Shown here one piece after another: positions 18,796-27,201 of a DNA stretch of 64,000 nucleotides. The DNA is taken from NCBI RefSeq assembly GCF_041245805.1, contig NZ_CP162490.1, positions 1,093,001 through 1,157,000 on the forward strand, given 5' to 3'. Below the pieces are notes generated by a model. The model had not been told where the DNA came from. It did no database searches and was given only the letters and a program-made list of their open reading frames with translations. A program made the translations under genes and the position numbers. This DNA is from Xanthomonas sp. DAR 34887 (GTDB taxonomy: Bacteria; Pseudomonadota; Gammaproteobacteria; Xanthomonadales; Xanthomonadaceae). The number at the start of each line of letters is the position of its first letter. Position 1 is the first letter of the stretch.

Positions 18796-18813
18796 GCGGG
18801 TGCCCGCGCCTGA

Positions 18814-19280
18814 GCCCCTCTCCCACCGGGAGAGGGGTTGGGGTGAGGGTCCGGCGTGAAGCGGCTCGCGGAGTTGGGTGCACGAGGCTTCGCCCGTACC
18901 CTCATCCGCCCCTGCGGGGCACCTTCTCCCGCAGGGAGAAGGAACAGCCGACTAGCCCCTCTCCCCCCGAGAGAGGGGTTGGGGTGAGGGTCCGGCGCGA
19001 AGCGACTCGTGGAGGTTGGGTGCACGAGGCTGCGCCCGTACCCTCATCCGCCCCTGCGGGGCATCTTCTCCCGCAGGGAGAAGGGAACAGCCGACTAGCC
19101 CCTCTCCCACCGGGAGAGGGTTGGGGTGAGGGTCCGGCGCGAAAGCGACTCGTGGAGTTTGGGTGCATGAGGCTGCGCCCGTACCCTCGTCCGCCCCTGC
19201 GGGGCACCTTCTCCCGGTGGGAGAAGGGAACAGCCGCTAGCCCCTCTCCCCTCGGGAGAGGGGTTGGGGCGAGGGTACGG
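18814..19280. repeat. Tandem array of about 142-bp hairpin units (3.3 copies)
   Basis: Units begin AGCCCCTCTCCC at 18813, 18954, 19097 and 19239, about 141-143 bp apart. Each holds a CCCCTCTCCC...GGGAGAGGGG hairpin, a spacer, a short CCCCTGCGGGG hairpin and CCTTCTCCC...GGGAGAAGG. The fourth unit is partial. Single relatives occur at 32144-32227 (after the other TonB receptor) and inside mpl. The array starts 17 bp after the receptor stop, so it may act in 3'-end formation or mRNA stability. Confidence 0.9.
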
Positions 19281-19322
19281 CCGCCAGCAGACGCCACTCA
19301 CACAACGCCGCCCCATCCGCGG

Positions 19323-19387
19323 CCTACCCACTCCATCGCGACCTACCCGCCGCGCGCAGCCTGCACCACCGCCGCGGCGGCTATGGT
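19323..19387 (+). promoter_or_regulatory. Two-box activator promoter of the amine-oxidase operon
   Basis: CCTACCC starts at 19323 and again at 19342 (19 bp), with CTATGGTC starting at 19381, 39 bp after the second box. This matches the receptor promoters at 15949 and 28744 to the base in spacing. It lies only about 20 bp before the oxidase start, so the mRNA leader would be short. Confidence 0.7.
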
Positions 19388-19408
19388 CGATCCGCAATCC
19401 GTGAGGCG

Positions 19409-21016
19409 ATGTCGACGATGCAAGCAACAACCAAGGGCGGCATGACCCGCCGCCAATTGCTCGCCAGGATCGGCCTGGCCGGCGGCGGCGCGATGATGTA
19501 CCAGGCGATGCACAGTCTGGGCATGGCGGCCGAATCCCGTTTCAACGGCGTGCCGCGGCTGGACGGCGACGCCAAGGGCGCCTCGGTGCTGGTGCTCGGC
19601 GCCGGCCTGGCCGGGCTGACCGCCGCCTACGAACTGCGCAAGGCCGGCTATCGGGTGCAGGTGCTCGAGTACAATGCGCGCCCCGGCGGCCGCAACTGGA
19701 CGCTGCGCGGCGGCGACCGCTACACCGAGCTGGGCGGCTTCGAACAGCACTGCGGCTTCGACGAGGGCATGTACCTCAATCCCGGTCCGTGGCGCATCCC
19801 GCACCACCACAAGGCGGTGCTGTCCTACTGCGAGCAGTTCGGGGTGGCGCTGGAACCGTTCGTGCAGGTCAACTTCAACGCGCTGCTGCACAGCCGCGAG
19901 GGCTTCGGCGGCAAGCCGCAGCGCTTCCGCGACATCGACGCCGACTACAAAGGCCATGTGGCCGAACTGCTGGCCAAGAGCACCCGGCAGGGCGCGCTGG
20001 ACGCGCAGGTGCAGCGCGAGGACCAGGAGATCCTGCTCGAGTCGCTGCGCAACTGGGGCGCGCTGGACAAGGACTTCGGCTACGTCAAAGGCCGCGAGAG
20101 CAGCGAGCGTCGCGGCTTCGCCAAATATCCCGGCGGCGGCCTGTCCGGCAAGCCGCAATTCTCCGAACCGTTCAGCACCCAGGACATCCTGCGCTCGCGG
20201 CTGTGGGCCACGCTGGCGGCGGGCAACAACTACGAGATGCAGACCGCGATGTTCCAGCCGGTCGGCGGCATGGACCAGATCGGCAAGGCGTTCGCGCGCC
20301 AGCTCGGCGATGCGATCCGCTACAACGCCCGGGTCACCCGCATCGACCAGGACGCGCACGGGGTCAGCGTCGCCTACCAGGACGGCAGCGGCAGCGAACA
20401 GCTGGCGAAAGCCGATTGGTGCGTGTGCACGATTCCGCTGTCCATCCTCAGCCGCATCCCGCTCGCGGTGGGCGAGAAGATGGCGGCGGCGATCGGCCAG
20501 GTGCCGTACGCGGCGTCGGTGAAGGTGGGGCTGCAGTTCAAGCGCCGCTTCTGGGAAGAGGACGAGGCGATCTACGGCGGCATCAGCTACACCGACCTGC
20601 CGATCACCCTGATCAGCTATCCCAGCACCGGCTTCCAGAGCGCCGGCAAGGGCGTGCTGCTCGGCGCCTACGTGTGGGGTCTGGAGGCGTTCGAGTTCAC
20701 CTCGATGACGCCGCAGCAGCGCGTGGCCAAGGCGGTGGAGTACGGCACGCAGCTGCATCCGCAGTACCCACGCGAATTCGACAACGGCATCGCCGTGGGC
20801 TGGCACCGGGTGCCGTTCACCCATGGCTGCTTCGGCATGTGGAGCGACGCCGCGCGCGCCGAGCATTACGAAAACCTGTGCCAGATCGATGGCCGCATCG
20901 CGCTCGCCGGCGAACACGCCTCGTACATTCCGGCCTGGCAGGAAGGGGCCATCACCTCGGCGCTGGATGCGATCGAGCGCCTGCATCGCCGCGTCGTCAC
21001 TGGAGCCCGCGCATGA
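19409..21016 (+). CDS. Tat-exported flavin amine/L-amino-acid oxidase-like enzyme
   Basis: A 535-residue FAD enzyme. The N-terminus carries a twin-arginine motif, MTRRQLLARIG (Arg14-Arg15), and a hydrophobic stretch, so it is likely folded with FAD and exported by Tat. The FAD-binding GAGLAGLTAAYEL begins at about 64, followed by ARPGGR; PVGGMDQI lies in the middle; and the C-terminal GEHASYIPAWQEGAI (near 499) is the isoalloxazine-side motif of amine and L-amino-acid oxidases. Starts at 19409 and 19418 are both possible; 19418 sits better spaced from GTGAGG. The cytochrome c gene overlaps its stop by 4 bp, which suggests electrons may leave to cytochrome rather than to oxygen. The substrate is unknown. 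Confidence 0.88.
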   Translation: MSTMQATTKGGMTRRQLLARIGLAGGGAMMYQAMHSLGMAAESRFNGVPRLDGDAKGASVLVLGAGLAGLTAAYELRKAGYRVQVLEYNARPGGRNWTLRGGDRYTELGGFEQHCGFDEGMYLNPGPWRIPHHHKAVLSYCEQFGVALEPFVQVNFNALLHSREGFGGKPQRFRDIDADYKGHVAELLAKSTRQGALDAQVQREDQEILLESLRNWGALDKDFGYVKGRESSERRGFAKYPGGGLSGKPQFSEPFSTQDILRSRLWATLAAGNNYEMQTAMFQPVGGMDQIGKAFARQLGDAIRYNARVTRIDQDAHGVSVAYQDGSGSEQLAKADWCVCTIPLSILSRIPLAVGEKMAAAIGQVPYAASVKVGLQFKRRFWEEDEAIYGGISYTDLPITLISYPSTGFQSAGKGVLLGAYVWGLEAFEFTSMTPQQRVAKAVEYGTQLHPQYPREFDNGIAVGWHRVPFTHGCFGMWSDAARAEHYENLCQIDGRIALAGEHASYIPAWQEGAITSALDAIERLHRRVVTGARA

Positions 21017-21441
21017 AGCCCGATCGTCACTGGTTGCTCGCTGCGGCAGCTGCCGCCGGCGTGTTCGCGCTGATGCTGCCGCCGGCGATCGGCCCGGCCG
21101 CGGCGCAGAGTTCCGATGCCACCCCGCTGTATCCGCAGGCCACGTTCTCCACCGCCTCCGGCGCCACCGTGTACGCGGCGATCTGCCAGAGCTGTCACAT
21201 GCCCGGCGGGCAGGGCGCGCGCGGCGGCGGCGAGTATCCGGCGCTGGCCGGCAACCCCAAGGTGGCCGCGGCGCCGTACGTGGCGATGATGGTGCTCGAC
21301 GGCCGCGGTGGCATGCCCGGCTTTGCCGGCATGCTCAACGACCAGCAGGTCGTCGAGGTGGTGCACTACGTGCGCAGCCAGTTCGGCAACGATTATCCCG
21401 GCAAGCTCAGCGCCGCCGAGGTACGCACGCTGCGGCACTGA
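21013..21441 (+). CDS. Exported mono-heme cytochrome c
   Basis: A 142-residue protein with a hydrophobic signal (HWLLAAAAAAGVFALMLPP) and an AQA-like cleavage region near 31. The single heme motif is CQSCH (Cys58, Cys61, His62), and a Met in GRGGMPGFAG is the probable distal ligand. This is a class-I periplasmic cytochrome. Its ATG overlaps the oxidase stop (ATGA), which implies translational coupling and a direct redox partnership. Confidence 0.9.
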   Translation: MKPDRHWLLAAAAAAGVFALMLPPAIGPAAAQSSDATPLYPQATFSTASGATVYAAICQSCHMPGGQGARGGGEYPALAGNPKVAAAPYVAMMVLDGRGGMPGFAGMLNDQQVVEVVHYVRSQFGNDYPGKLSAAEVRTLRH

Positions 21442-21485
21442 GCAGGTTCCGTTTCATTCCCCTTTTCGACCGCGAGGAGTTCCGC

Positions 21486-21995
21486 ATGCGCCGTTCGTTC
21501 GTTTCCCGCTCGCTCCGTGCCGGCCTGTGCGCCGCGCTGTGGCTGCCCGCCCTGGCCGGCGCCGCCGAGGTCGTGCGCCACAAGATTCCCAACAGCGACT
21601 TTCCGATTTCCGCGGCGGTGGAGATTCCGGCCGGCAAGACCACGGTCTATCTCAGCGGCGCGGTGCCGCGGCCGATCGATGCCAGCGCGCCGAAGGATTC
21701 GCCGGCCGCTTATGGCGACACCAAGGCGCAGACCGTCAGCGTGCTGTCGCAGATCGAGGCGCAGCTGAAAGGCATGGGCCTGGGCATGGGCGACGTGGTC
21801 AAGATGCAGGCGTTCCTGGTCGGCGATCCGGCGCTGGGCGGAAAGATGGATTTCGCCGGTTTCATGGAGGGTTACCGGCAATTCTTCGGCACGCCCGTGC
21901 AGCCCAACCTGCCGTCGCGCTCGGCGTTCCAGATCGCCGCGCTGGGCAATCCGCTGTACCGCATCGAGATCGAAGTGGTCGCCGTGCGTCCGTAG
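21486..21995 (+). CDS. Exported RidA-family (imine/enamine deaminase-like) protein
   Basis: A 169-residue protein with a Sec signal (LRAGLCAALWLPALAGA, cleaved near 26) ahead of a RidA/YjgF fold. Cytosolic RidA hydrolyses reactive imines released by PLP or flavin enzymes. The catalytic-type Arg is kept (PSRSAF, Arg145), as are the C-terminal acidic residues (RIEIEVVAV). Export of RidA is unusual, but here it follows an exported amine oxidase whose product would be an imine. SD GAGGAG precedes the ATG at 21486. Confidence 0.87.
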   Translation: MRRSFVSRSLRAGLCAALWLPALAGAAEVVRHKIPNSDFPISAAVEIPAGKTTVYLSGAVPRPIDASAPKDSPAAYGDTKAQTVSVLSQIEAQLKGMGLGMGDVVKMQAFLVGDPALGGKMDFAGFMEGYRQFFGTPVQPNLPSRSAFQIAALGNPLYRIEIEVVAVRP

Positions 21996-22025
21996 GTTCT
22001 TCGCCCCGTTTCCAAGGAGTCCGTC

Positions 22026-23216
22026 ATGCAGCAGCCGTCGCGTTCGCGCCGCACTTTCCTCAAGGACTCGGCGCTGGTCGCCGCGGCCGGCTTCGGCGCG
22101 CCATGGCTGGCGCAGGCTGCATCCGGCGCAACGCAGGCGGCCGATGCCGAACTGGCGCCGGTGCTGATCAACGCCAACGAATATCCCGATGGCCCGTCGC
22201 CGGCCGCGCAGCGGGCGATCGCGGCGATCGCCTCCAGCGGCGGCCGTTACCTGGGCGAACTGCAGATGGAGTTGCTGCGGACCCTTGCCGGCCAGCTCGG
22301 CGTGGGTGTCGATCACCTGATGGCCTACGCCGGTTCCACCGAGCCGCTGGACTACACCATGCTGGCGTTCACCTCGCCCGGCGCGTCGCTGGTCACCGCC
22401 GATCCCACCTTCGAGTCCGGCTGGCGCGCCGCTGCGCGCAACGGCGCCAAGGTGATCAAGGTGCCGCTGCGCAAGGACGACGCGCACGATGTGCAGGCGA
22501 TGTGCGCCGCCGATGCCAATGCCGGAGTGCTCTACATCTGCAACCCGAACAATCCCACCGGTTCGGTGACCGCGCGCAAGGACCTGGACTACGCGCTGGC
22601 GCACAAGCCCAAGGGCTGCGTGCTGGTGGTCGACGAGGCGTATCTGCATTTTTCCGACAGCGCCAGCAGCATGGTCGATCGCGTCGCCGCCGGCGACGAC
22701 GTGATCGTGCTGCGGACCTTCTCCAAGCTCTACGGCATGGCCGGCATCCGCCTGGGCTATGCGGTGGCGCGGCCGGACCTGCTGGCCAAGCTGAAGTTCT
22801 ACAGCGTCAACAGCCTGCCGGTGACCGCGGTCGCCGCCGGCCTGGCCAGCCTGCGCGATCCGGCGCTGGTGCCGCAGCGCCGCGCACTCAACAGCGCCAT
22901 CCGCAACGACGTGGTGCGCTGGCTCGCCGCGCAGGGTTATGCGTGCACGGCGTCGGAAAGCAATTGTTTCATGCTCGACGTGAAGCGCCCGGCGCAGGCG
23001 TTCATGGACGCGATGGCCACGTACGGCGTGTTCGTCGGCCGCAGCTGGGCGCTATGGCCGAACCGCTCGCGCATCACCATCGGCACCGCGCCGGAGATGG
23101 CGCGGTTCAAACGCGCGTTCGCGCACGTGGTGGCCGGCAAGCGCGGGCCATTGCCGGTGCCGCCGCCGAGGATGGCGCTGCACGATCCGTTGCACGGATT
23201 CTTTCGTAACGCCTAG
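22026..23216 (+). CDS. Tat-exported HisC-like PLP aminotransferase
   Basis: A 396-residue class-I/II aminotransferase with a clear Tat signal, SRRTFLKD (Arg8-Arg9), a hydrophobic stretch and AQA near 29-31. The fold is histidinol-phosphate-aminotransferase-like: CNPNNPTG at 172-179, VVDEAYLHF at 201-209 and the PLP lysine in TFSKLYGMAG (Lys234). All catalytic positions look intact, so a functional periplasmic PLP enzyme is implied, which is rare. The leader CCAAGGAGTCCGTC before the ATG is identical to that before azurin. The left end of a MITE-like element lies 2 bp after its stop. Confidence 0.88.
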   Translation: MQQPSRSRRTFLKDSALVAAAGFGAPWLAQAASGATQAADAELAPVLINANEYPDGPSPAAQRAIAAIASSGGRYLGELQMELLRTLAGQLGVGVDHLMAYAGSTEPLDYTMLAFTSPGASLVTADPTFESGWRAAARNGAKVIKVPLRKDDAHDVQAMCAADANAGVLYICNPNNPTGSVTARKDLDYALAHKPKGCVLVVDEAYLHFSDSASSMVDRVAAGDDVIVLRTFSKLYGMAGIRLGYAVARPDLLAKLKFYSVNSLPVTAVAAGLASLRDPALVPQRRALNSAIRNDVVRWLAAQGYACTASESNCFMLDVKRPAQAFMDAMATYGVFVGRSWALWPNRSRITIGTAPEMARFKRAFAHVVAGKRGPLPVPPPRMALHDPLHGFFRNA

Positions 23217-23217
23217 T

Positions 23218-23543
23218 GGGCACCTCTAATAACTCCATTCCGGAAGCTGCACGCTGCGCGTGGCGATGGCGTTTTCTTTTTTCTGTCGCGGCTGAAGCCG
23301 CTCCTACACATGCGCGCCGTGCTCTTGTAGGAGCGGCTTCAGCCGCGACAGGAGGAGGACGAAGTGGCCGTGATGCCACGGCGGCCATGAAGAACGCGGC
23401 AGCAACGCCACCGGGTCCATTGCCAATGCGCCGTTGCCACTCCATAGCATCTGGAACGTCTCGATGCCGAAGCCTGCGGGCTGGGCGTGTCGGCGTCTCG
23501 CAAGTGCATCGACATGTTTTTTGGGGGGATTATTGGAGGTGCC
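23218..23543. mobile_element. MITE-like element, copy 1 (326 bp)
   Basis: The ends are GGGCACCTCTAATAAC and TTATTGGAGGTGCC, an imperfect inverted repeat. The reverse complement of the whole segment matches the copy at 61485-61804 over nearly its full length. An inverted pair of the common palindrome lies inside (about 23286-23353). There is no open frame of a transposase. It separates the aminotransferase from azurin, so it may have split an original operon. No clear target duplication is visible at this copy. Confidence 0.85.
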
Positions 23544-23571
23544 TGCGCCGGGATGCTGCAGTGCACGAGCG

Positions 23572-23607
23572 TTTGTCGTTGACAAACATTTGCGCAAAGG
23601 CAGACAG
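23572..23607 (+). promoter_or_regulatory. Candidate azurin promoter with two palindromes
   Basis: TTTGTC-GTT-GACAAA (23572-23586) is a perfect inverted repeat that contains a consensus -35, TTGACA (23579-23584). TTTGCGCAAA (23589-23598) is a second perfect palindrome, in the spacer. The -10 at about 23602-23607 (AGACAG) is weak. A regulator binding either palindrome would control access of polymerase. This site is distinct from the CCTACCC boxes. Confidence 0.5.
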
Positions 23608-23686
23608 TCGCAGCGACGCCGCTGCGCGCAGCGCAGGCAGGCGTTGTTCGTGTCGTTGTGCCGCCCCCATTGCCAAGGAGTCCGTC

Positions 23687-24142
23687 TTGAAAGCGAAGTC
23701 GCTACACCTCTTGCTGGTCCTCGCCGCGCTCGCGTTCGCGCCGGCGGCCTGGGCCAAGACCTGTGCGGTGACCATCACCGGCACCGACCAGATGTCCTTC
23801 GACCAGCAGCAGATCAAGGTCGCCGCCGACTGCACCGAAGTGGCGCTGACGCTCAAGCACAGCGGCAAGCTCGCCGCTGCGGTGATGGGCCACAACTGGG
23901 TGCTGGCCAAGACCGCGGACTTCCAGGCGGTGGCCAACGCCGGCACCAGTTCCAGCCTGGCCGACAATTACCTGCCGAAGAACGACGCGCGCATCATCGC
24001 GCACACCAAGGTGATCGGCGCCGGGCAATCGGACACGATCAAGTTCTCCACCGCCAAGTTGAGCAAGGGCGGCGACTACACCTTCTTCTGCTCGTTCCCC
24101 GGGCACTGGGCGATGATGAAGGGCAAGTTCGTGTTCGGCTGA
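23687..24142 (+). CDS. Azurin (periplasmic blue-copper electron carrier)
   Basis: A 151-residue precursor with a signal peptide cleaved after AWA (23), leaving a 128-residue azurin, the classic mature length. Copper ligands are His69 (GHNW), Cys135, His140 and Met144 (FCSFPGHWAMM). Cys26 and Cys49 form the family disulfide. The start is a TTG placed 7 bp after AAGGAG; no ATG is available. The 14 bases before it (CCAAGGAGTCCGTC) are the same as those before the aminotransferase ATG. It is a plausible electron acceptor for the cytochrome or oxidase upstream. Confidence 0.95.
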   Translation: MKAKSLHLLLVLAALAFAPAAWAKTCAVTITGTDQMSFDQQQIKVAADCTEVALTLKHSGKLAAAVMGHNWVLAKTADFQAVANAGTSSSLADNYLPKNDARIIAHTKVIGAGQSDTIKFSTAKLSKGGDYTFFCSFPGHWAMMKGKFVFG

Positions 24143-24240
24143 GGCGTGCCGCGGTTGCGCTGCAGGTTGCGGCCAGCGCGCTGCAACGCCTTTCGAACAC
24201 GATGGCGCCGCAGGCTTCGGCCTGGCGCAACGCCGACTCC

Positions 24241-24313
24241 CTGTAGGAGCGGCTTCAGCCGCGACAGGCACCCTCCGGATAGGACCTGTCGCGGCTGAAG
24301 CCGCTCCTACAGG
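24241..24313. repeat. Inverted pair of the common palindrome
   Basis: Copies 24241-24268 and 24285-24313 are near-perfect reverse complements and would fold as a hairpin of about 28 bp with a 16-nt loop. The pair lies between the convergent azurin and LuxR genes, where it could serve as a two-way transcription end. Confidence 0.85.
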
Positions 24314-24342
24314 CCCGCGACGATTCTCGCGATCGCGAGATC

Positions 24343-27201
24343 TCAGTCCAATCCCGTATCCGGCGGCGCCATGCGCTGCAGCAGGCCGCGTTGCAGCGCG
24401 CTGGCCAGCGCGGCTTCGCGGGTGCCGGCTTCCAGTTTGCGGTACAGGTTCTTCAGGTGGAACTTGACCGTGTTCTCCGACAGCGCCAGGCGTCGCGCGA
24501 TCTGCTTGTTCGCGTCGCCCTGCGCCAGCAGCGCCAGCACTTCCAGTTCGCGTTCGCTGAACAGCTCGGCACCGCTGTCCTGGTCGTGGCGCAGCTTGTC
24601 CAGAAGCGCCTGGATGGTCATCGCCAGCGTGGTGTTCGGCGCGGCCTGCGGATCCTGCTGGCGCGCCATGCGCAGCAGCGCCTTGCCCGGCACGCCCAGT
24701 TCCAGCAGGCATTGCCAGGCCTGGGTGCTGGCCACGTGCTGCAGCGCGTGGCGCAGATAGGGCAGGGCAGCGGCGGATTCGCCGCGGTCGTGCAGCACCA
24801 GCGCCATGCGCGCGCGCACCCGCGCCAGATGCACCTGATTGTCGGCGGCCATGCAGGCCGCCTCCACGCCTTGCAGCACCGCCAGCGCAGCGCGGGTGCG
24901 TCCGCCGAGGCGGTGCCAGCGGGCCAGGGCGAAGCCGAGCGCGGCGAGAAAGCGCCAATCCTGCGGCTGGCCCAGCGCATGCGCGAACCGCGCCTCGCCG
25001 CCGGTGCGCGCGACCAGTACGTCGATCGCCGGCGACGGCGGTTGGTCGAGCAGTACGTGCAGCCGCCACGCCAGCGCCAGGTCGGCGAGCCGGCCCAGGT
25101 GCCGCGCGTGCGCGATGCGGTCGATATGGTCGAGCAGGTCCAGCGCGGCGCGGCCGCTGCGGTCGTGCTGGCGCGCCAGCACCAGCGCGGTCTCGTAGCC
25201 GGCGGCATAGATGTCCAGCCAGCCGTCGTGCTGTTCCAGGAAGCCCAGCGCCGGCTGCAGGCAGTCTGCGGCCTCGTCGTAGCGGCCGTGCTCGCATTGC
25301 AGCTGTGCCAGCAGGCACTGGCCGACCGCCTGCAGGGTGGGATCGAGCTGCTGCTGGCGCTGGGCGATGGCCAGCGCCTGGCGGCAGGTGGCTTCGGCGC
25401 GCTCCAGGTGGCCGCGGTAATAGTGGCTCTGCGCCAGGTGGATCAGCGCATAGCTGGCACCGACCTCGCTGCCGCCGGCCTGCATCGCGCTGCCTGCAAG
25501 CTGCGCATAGCGTTCGGCACCGGCGAAATCGGCGCGGCCCAGGGCGGTGGTGGCGCAGATGCACCACAGCGTGCCGCGGCCCAGGCCGTCGTCCTCGTCC
25601 AACGCCGCCGCCTGCGCGGCGATCTGCGCCAGGCCGCGCGGGTTGGCGCAGACCTGGTCGAGCAGGTCGCGCAGCAAGGCCACCACCACCGTGTAGTCGC
25701 GCTCGAACGGCGCACGCACGTGTTCGGGGAAGTCGCGGAAGCGTTCCAGCAGGGTCTGCGCGTGCGCGAACTCGCCCAGCTTCATGTGCAGATAGGCCTG
25801 GGTCAGATTCAGCGCCGGCCGCTCGCCGATGCTGCTGCGCGGGAAGCGGCGCAGCAGCGCGCGAATCGGCGCGGTGCCGTGACGCAGCAGCAACTGCCAG
25901 GTGCCGGCGCGGGCGATGCAATCGGCGGCGCTGTCGATCGCGCCGCCGCGCACCGCATGTCGCACCGCTTCGGGCAACTGTCCGTGCGCGTCGAACCAGT
26001 GCGCGGCGCGCCGGTGCAGTTGCGGCGCCAGTCCGGGCGTGTCGCGTTCCAGCTGCTGGTACAGGTAATCGGCGAACAGCGGATGGAAGCGGAACCATTC
26101 GTGTTCGCCGTCCAGCGCCACCAGCAGGCCCTGGAAGTGCGCCAGCCGCTCCAGCAGGCGGCCGCTGTCGTCGCGCTCGCGCACCGCATCGGCGAGCGCG
26201 GCGTTGAACCGTTCCAGCGGCGACAGTTGCAGCAGCAACGCGCGCAACTCCGGATCCAGGTCGTTGAGTACCTGTTCGGCCAGATACGCCGCCAGCTCGG
26301 CGGTGCGTCCGGAGAACCGGCCCAGATCGTCGCGGCGGCGTTCGTCGCCGCCCAGCCACAGCCCGGCCAGTTGCAGCGCGACCGCCCAGCCCTCGGTCTG
26401 CCGGCGCAGCTGGCGGGCCATCGCCACCGGCACCTGCGGTCCCAGCAGCGCCAGCGTCTCGGCTTCGTCCAGCGCCAGTTCGCGTGCGCCGATGCGTTCC
26501 AGCTGGCCCTGCAGCGCCCAGCGCGCCAACGGCAGCGCCGGCGCGCGGCGCGTGGCCAGCAGCAGGTGCAATTGGCCGCCGGCGTGTTCGACCAGCCGCG
26601 TCACCACCTCGTCGAGCGCGCTGGCGTGGCCGCGGTCGTAGTCGTCGAGGATCACCAGCAGGCGCCGCGGCGCGGCACGGATCGCGCGAATCAGCACCGG
26701 TAGCGTGGACGCCACCTCCAGGTCCTGGCCGTGCTGCTGCAGCGTGGCCTGCAAGGACGCGCCGAGTTCGATCCCGGCACCGCGCGCGGCCAGCGCCAGG
26801 TAGGCGAGGAAGCGCCCCGGGTCGGCATCGTCCTCGTCCAGCGACAGCCATGCCACCGCGGCTTCGCCGCGTTCGCGCAGGCGCTGGTGCCATTGCCCGA
26901 GCAAGGTGGTCTTGCCGAAGCCGGGCGGCGCCAGCAACAGGGTCAGCGGCAGCTCGGCGGCGCGGTCCAGGTGCTGCAGCAGGGCCTCGCGCGGCACCGC
27001 GGCCACGCGCGAGCGCGGCGGCGCCAGTTTGTCGGCCAGCACCCAGTCGGGCATGGCGGAACTGTCGTGCACGGCCGGCGGCAAACGCGGATTCAACAGC
27101 GTGACAGGCTTGAGCATGTCGCCATGAGTGTCTGCAGCGGTCGCCCTCGCGCCCTCTGGCGCTTCGGGTGACGGTACGGAGTCGGACGCGTGCCGGCTCA
27201 C
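24343..27201 (-). CDS. Giant MalT-like STAND LuxR-family regulator
   Basis: A protein of up to 952 residues with MalT-like order. An N-terminal NTPase starts near LADKLAPPRSRVAAVPRE, with Walker A APPGFGKTT at about 91-99 and a Walker B LLVILDDYD. A long helical TPR-like sensor region follows (about 330-870), then a LuxR-type helix-turn-helix, FSERELEVLALLAQGDANKQIARRLALSENTVKFHLKNLYRKL, near 885-930. MalT-type activators bind ATP and an inducer, then oligomerise on direct repeats. The start is uncertain: GTG at 27201, ATG at 27117 or ATG at 27054. The last puts the family's usual opening at the N-terminus. It sits between the three two-box promoters and is their best candidate activator. Confidence 0.88.
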   Translation of the reverse strand: MSRHASDSVPSPEAPEGARATAADTHGDMLKPVTLLNPRLPPAVHDSSAMPDWVLADKLAPPRSRVAAVPREALLQHLDRAAELPLTLLLAPPGFGKTTLLGQWHQRLRERGEAAVAWLSLDEDDADPGRFLAYLALAARGAGIELGASLQATLQQHGQDLEVASTLPVLIRAIRAAPRRLLVILDDYDRGHASALDEVVTRLVEHAGGQLHLLLATRRAPALPLARWALQGQLERIGARELALDEAETLALLGPQVPVAMARQLRRQTEGWAVALQLAGLWLGGDERRRDDLGRFSGRTAELAAYLAEQVLNDLDPELRALLLQLSPLERFNAALADAVRERDDSGRLLERLAHFQGLLVALDGEHEWFRFHPLFADYLYQQLERDTPGLAPQLHRRAAHWFDAHGQLPEAVRHAVRGGAIDSAADCIARAGTWQLLLRHGTAPIRALLRRFPRSSIGERPALNLTQAYLHMKLGEFAHAQTLLERFRDFPEHVRAPFERDYTVVVALLRDLLDQVCANPRGLAQIAAQAAALDEDDGLGRGTLWCICATTALGRADFAGAERYAQLAGSAMQAGGSEVGASYALIHLAQSHYYRGHLERAEATCRQALAIAQRQQQLDPTLQAVGQCLLAQLQCEHGRYDEAADCLQPALGFLEQHDGWLDIYAAGYETALVLARQHDRSGRAALDLLDHIDRIAHARHLGRLADLALAWRLHVLLDQPPSPAIDVLVARTGGEARFAHALGQPQDWRFLAALGFALARWHRLGGRTRAALAVLQGVEAACMAADNQVHLARVRARMALVLHDRGESAAALPYLRHALQHVASTQAWQCLLELGVPGKALLRMARQQDPQAAPNTTLAMTIQALLDKLRHDQDSGAELFSERELEVLALLAQGDANKQIARRLALSENTVKFHLKNLYRKLEAGTREAALASALQRGLLQRMAPPDTGLD

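Noticed and set aside
18783..19445. Open frames across the repeat array after TonB receptor 1
   Set aside because: They repeat the same peptide each 142 bp and exist on both strands, as expected from hairpin repeats.
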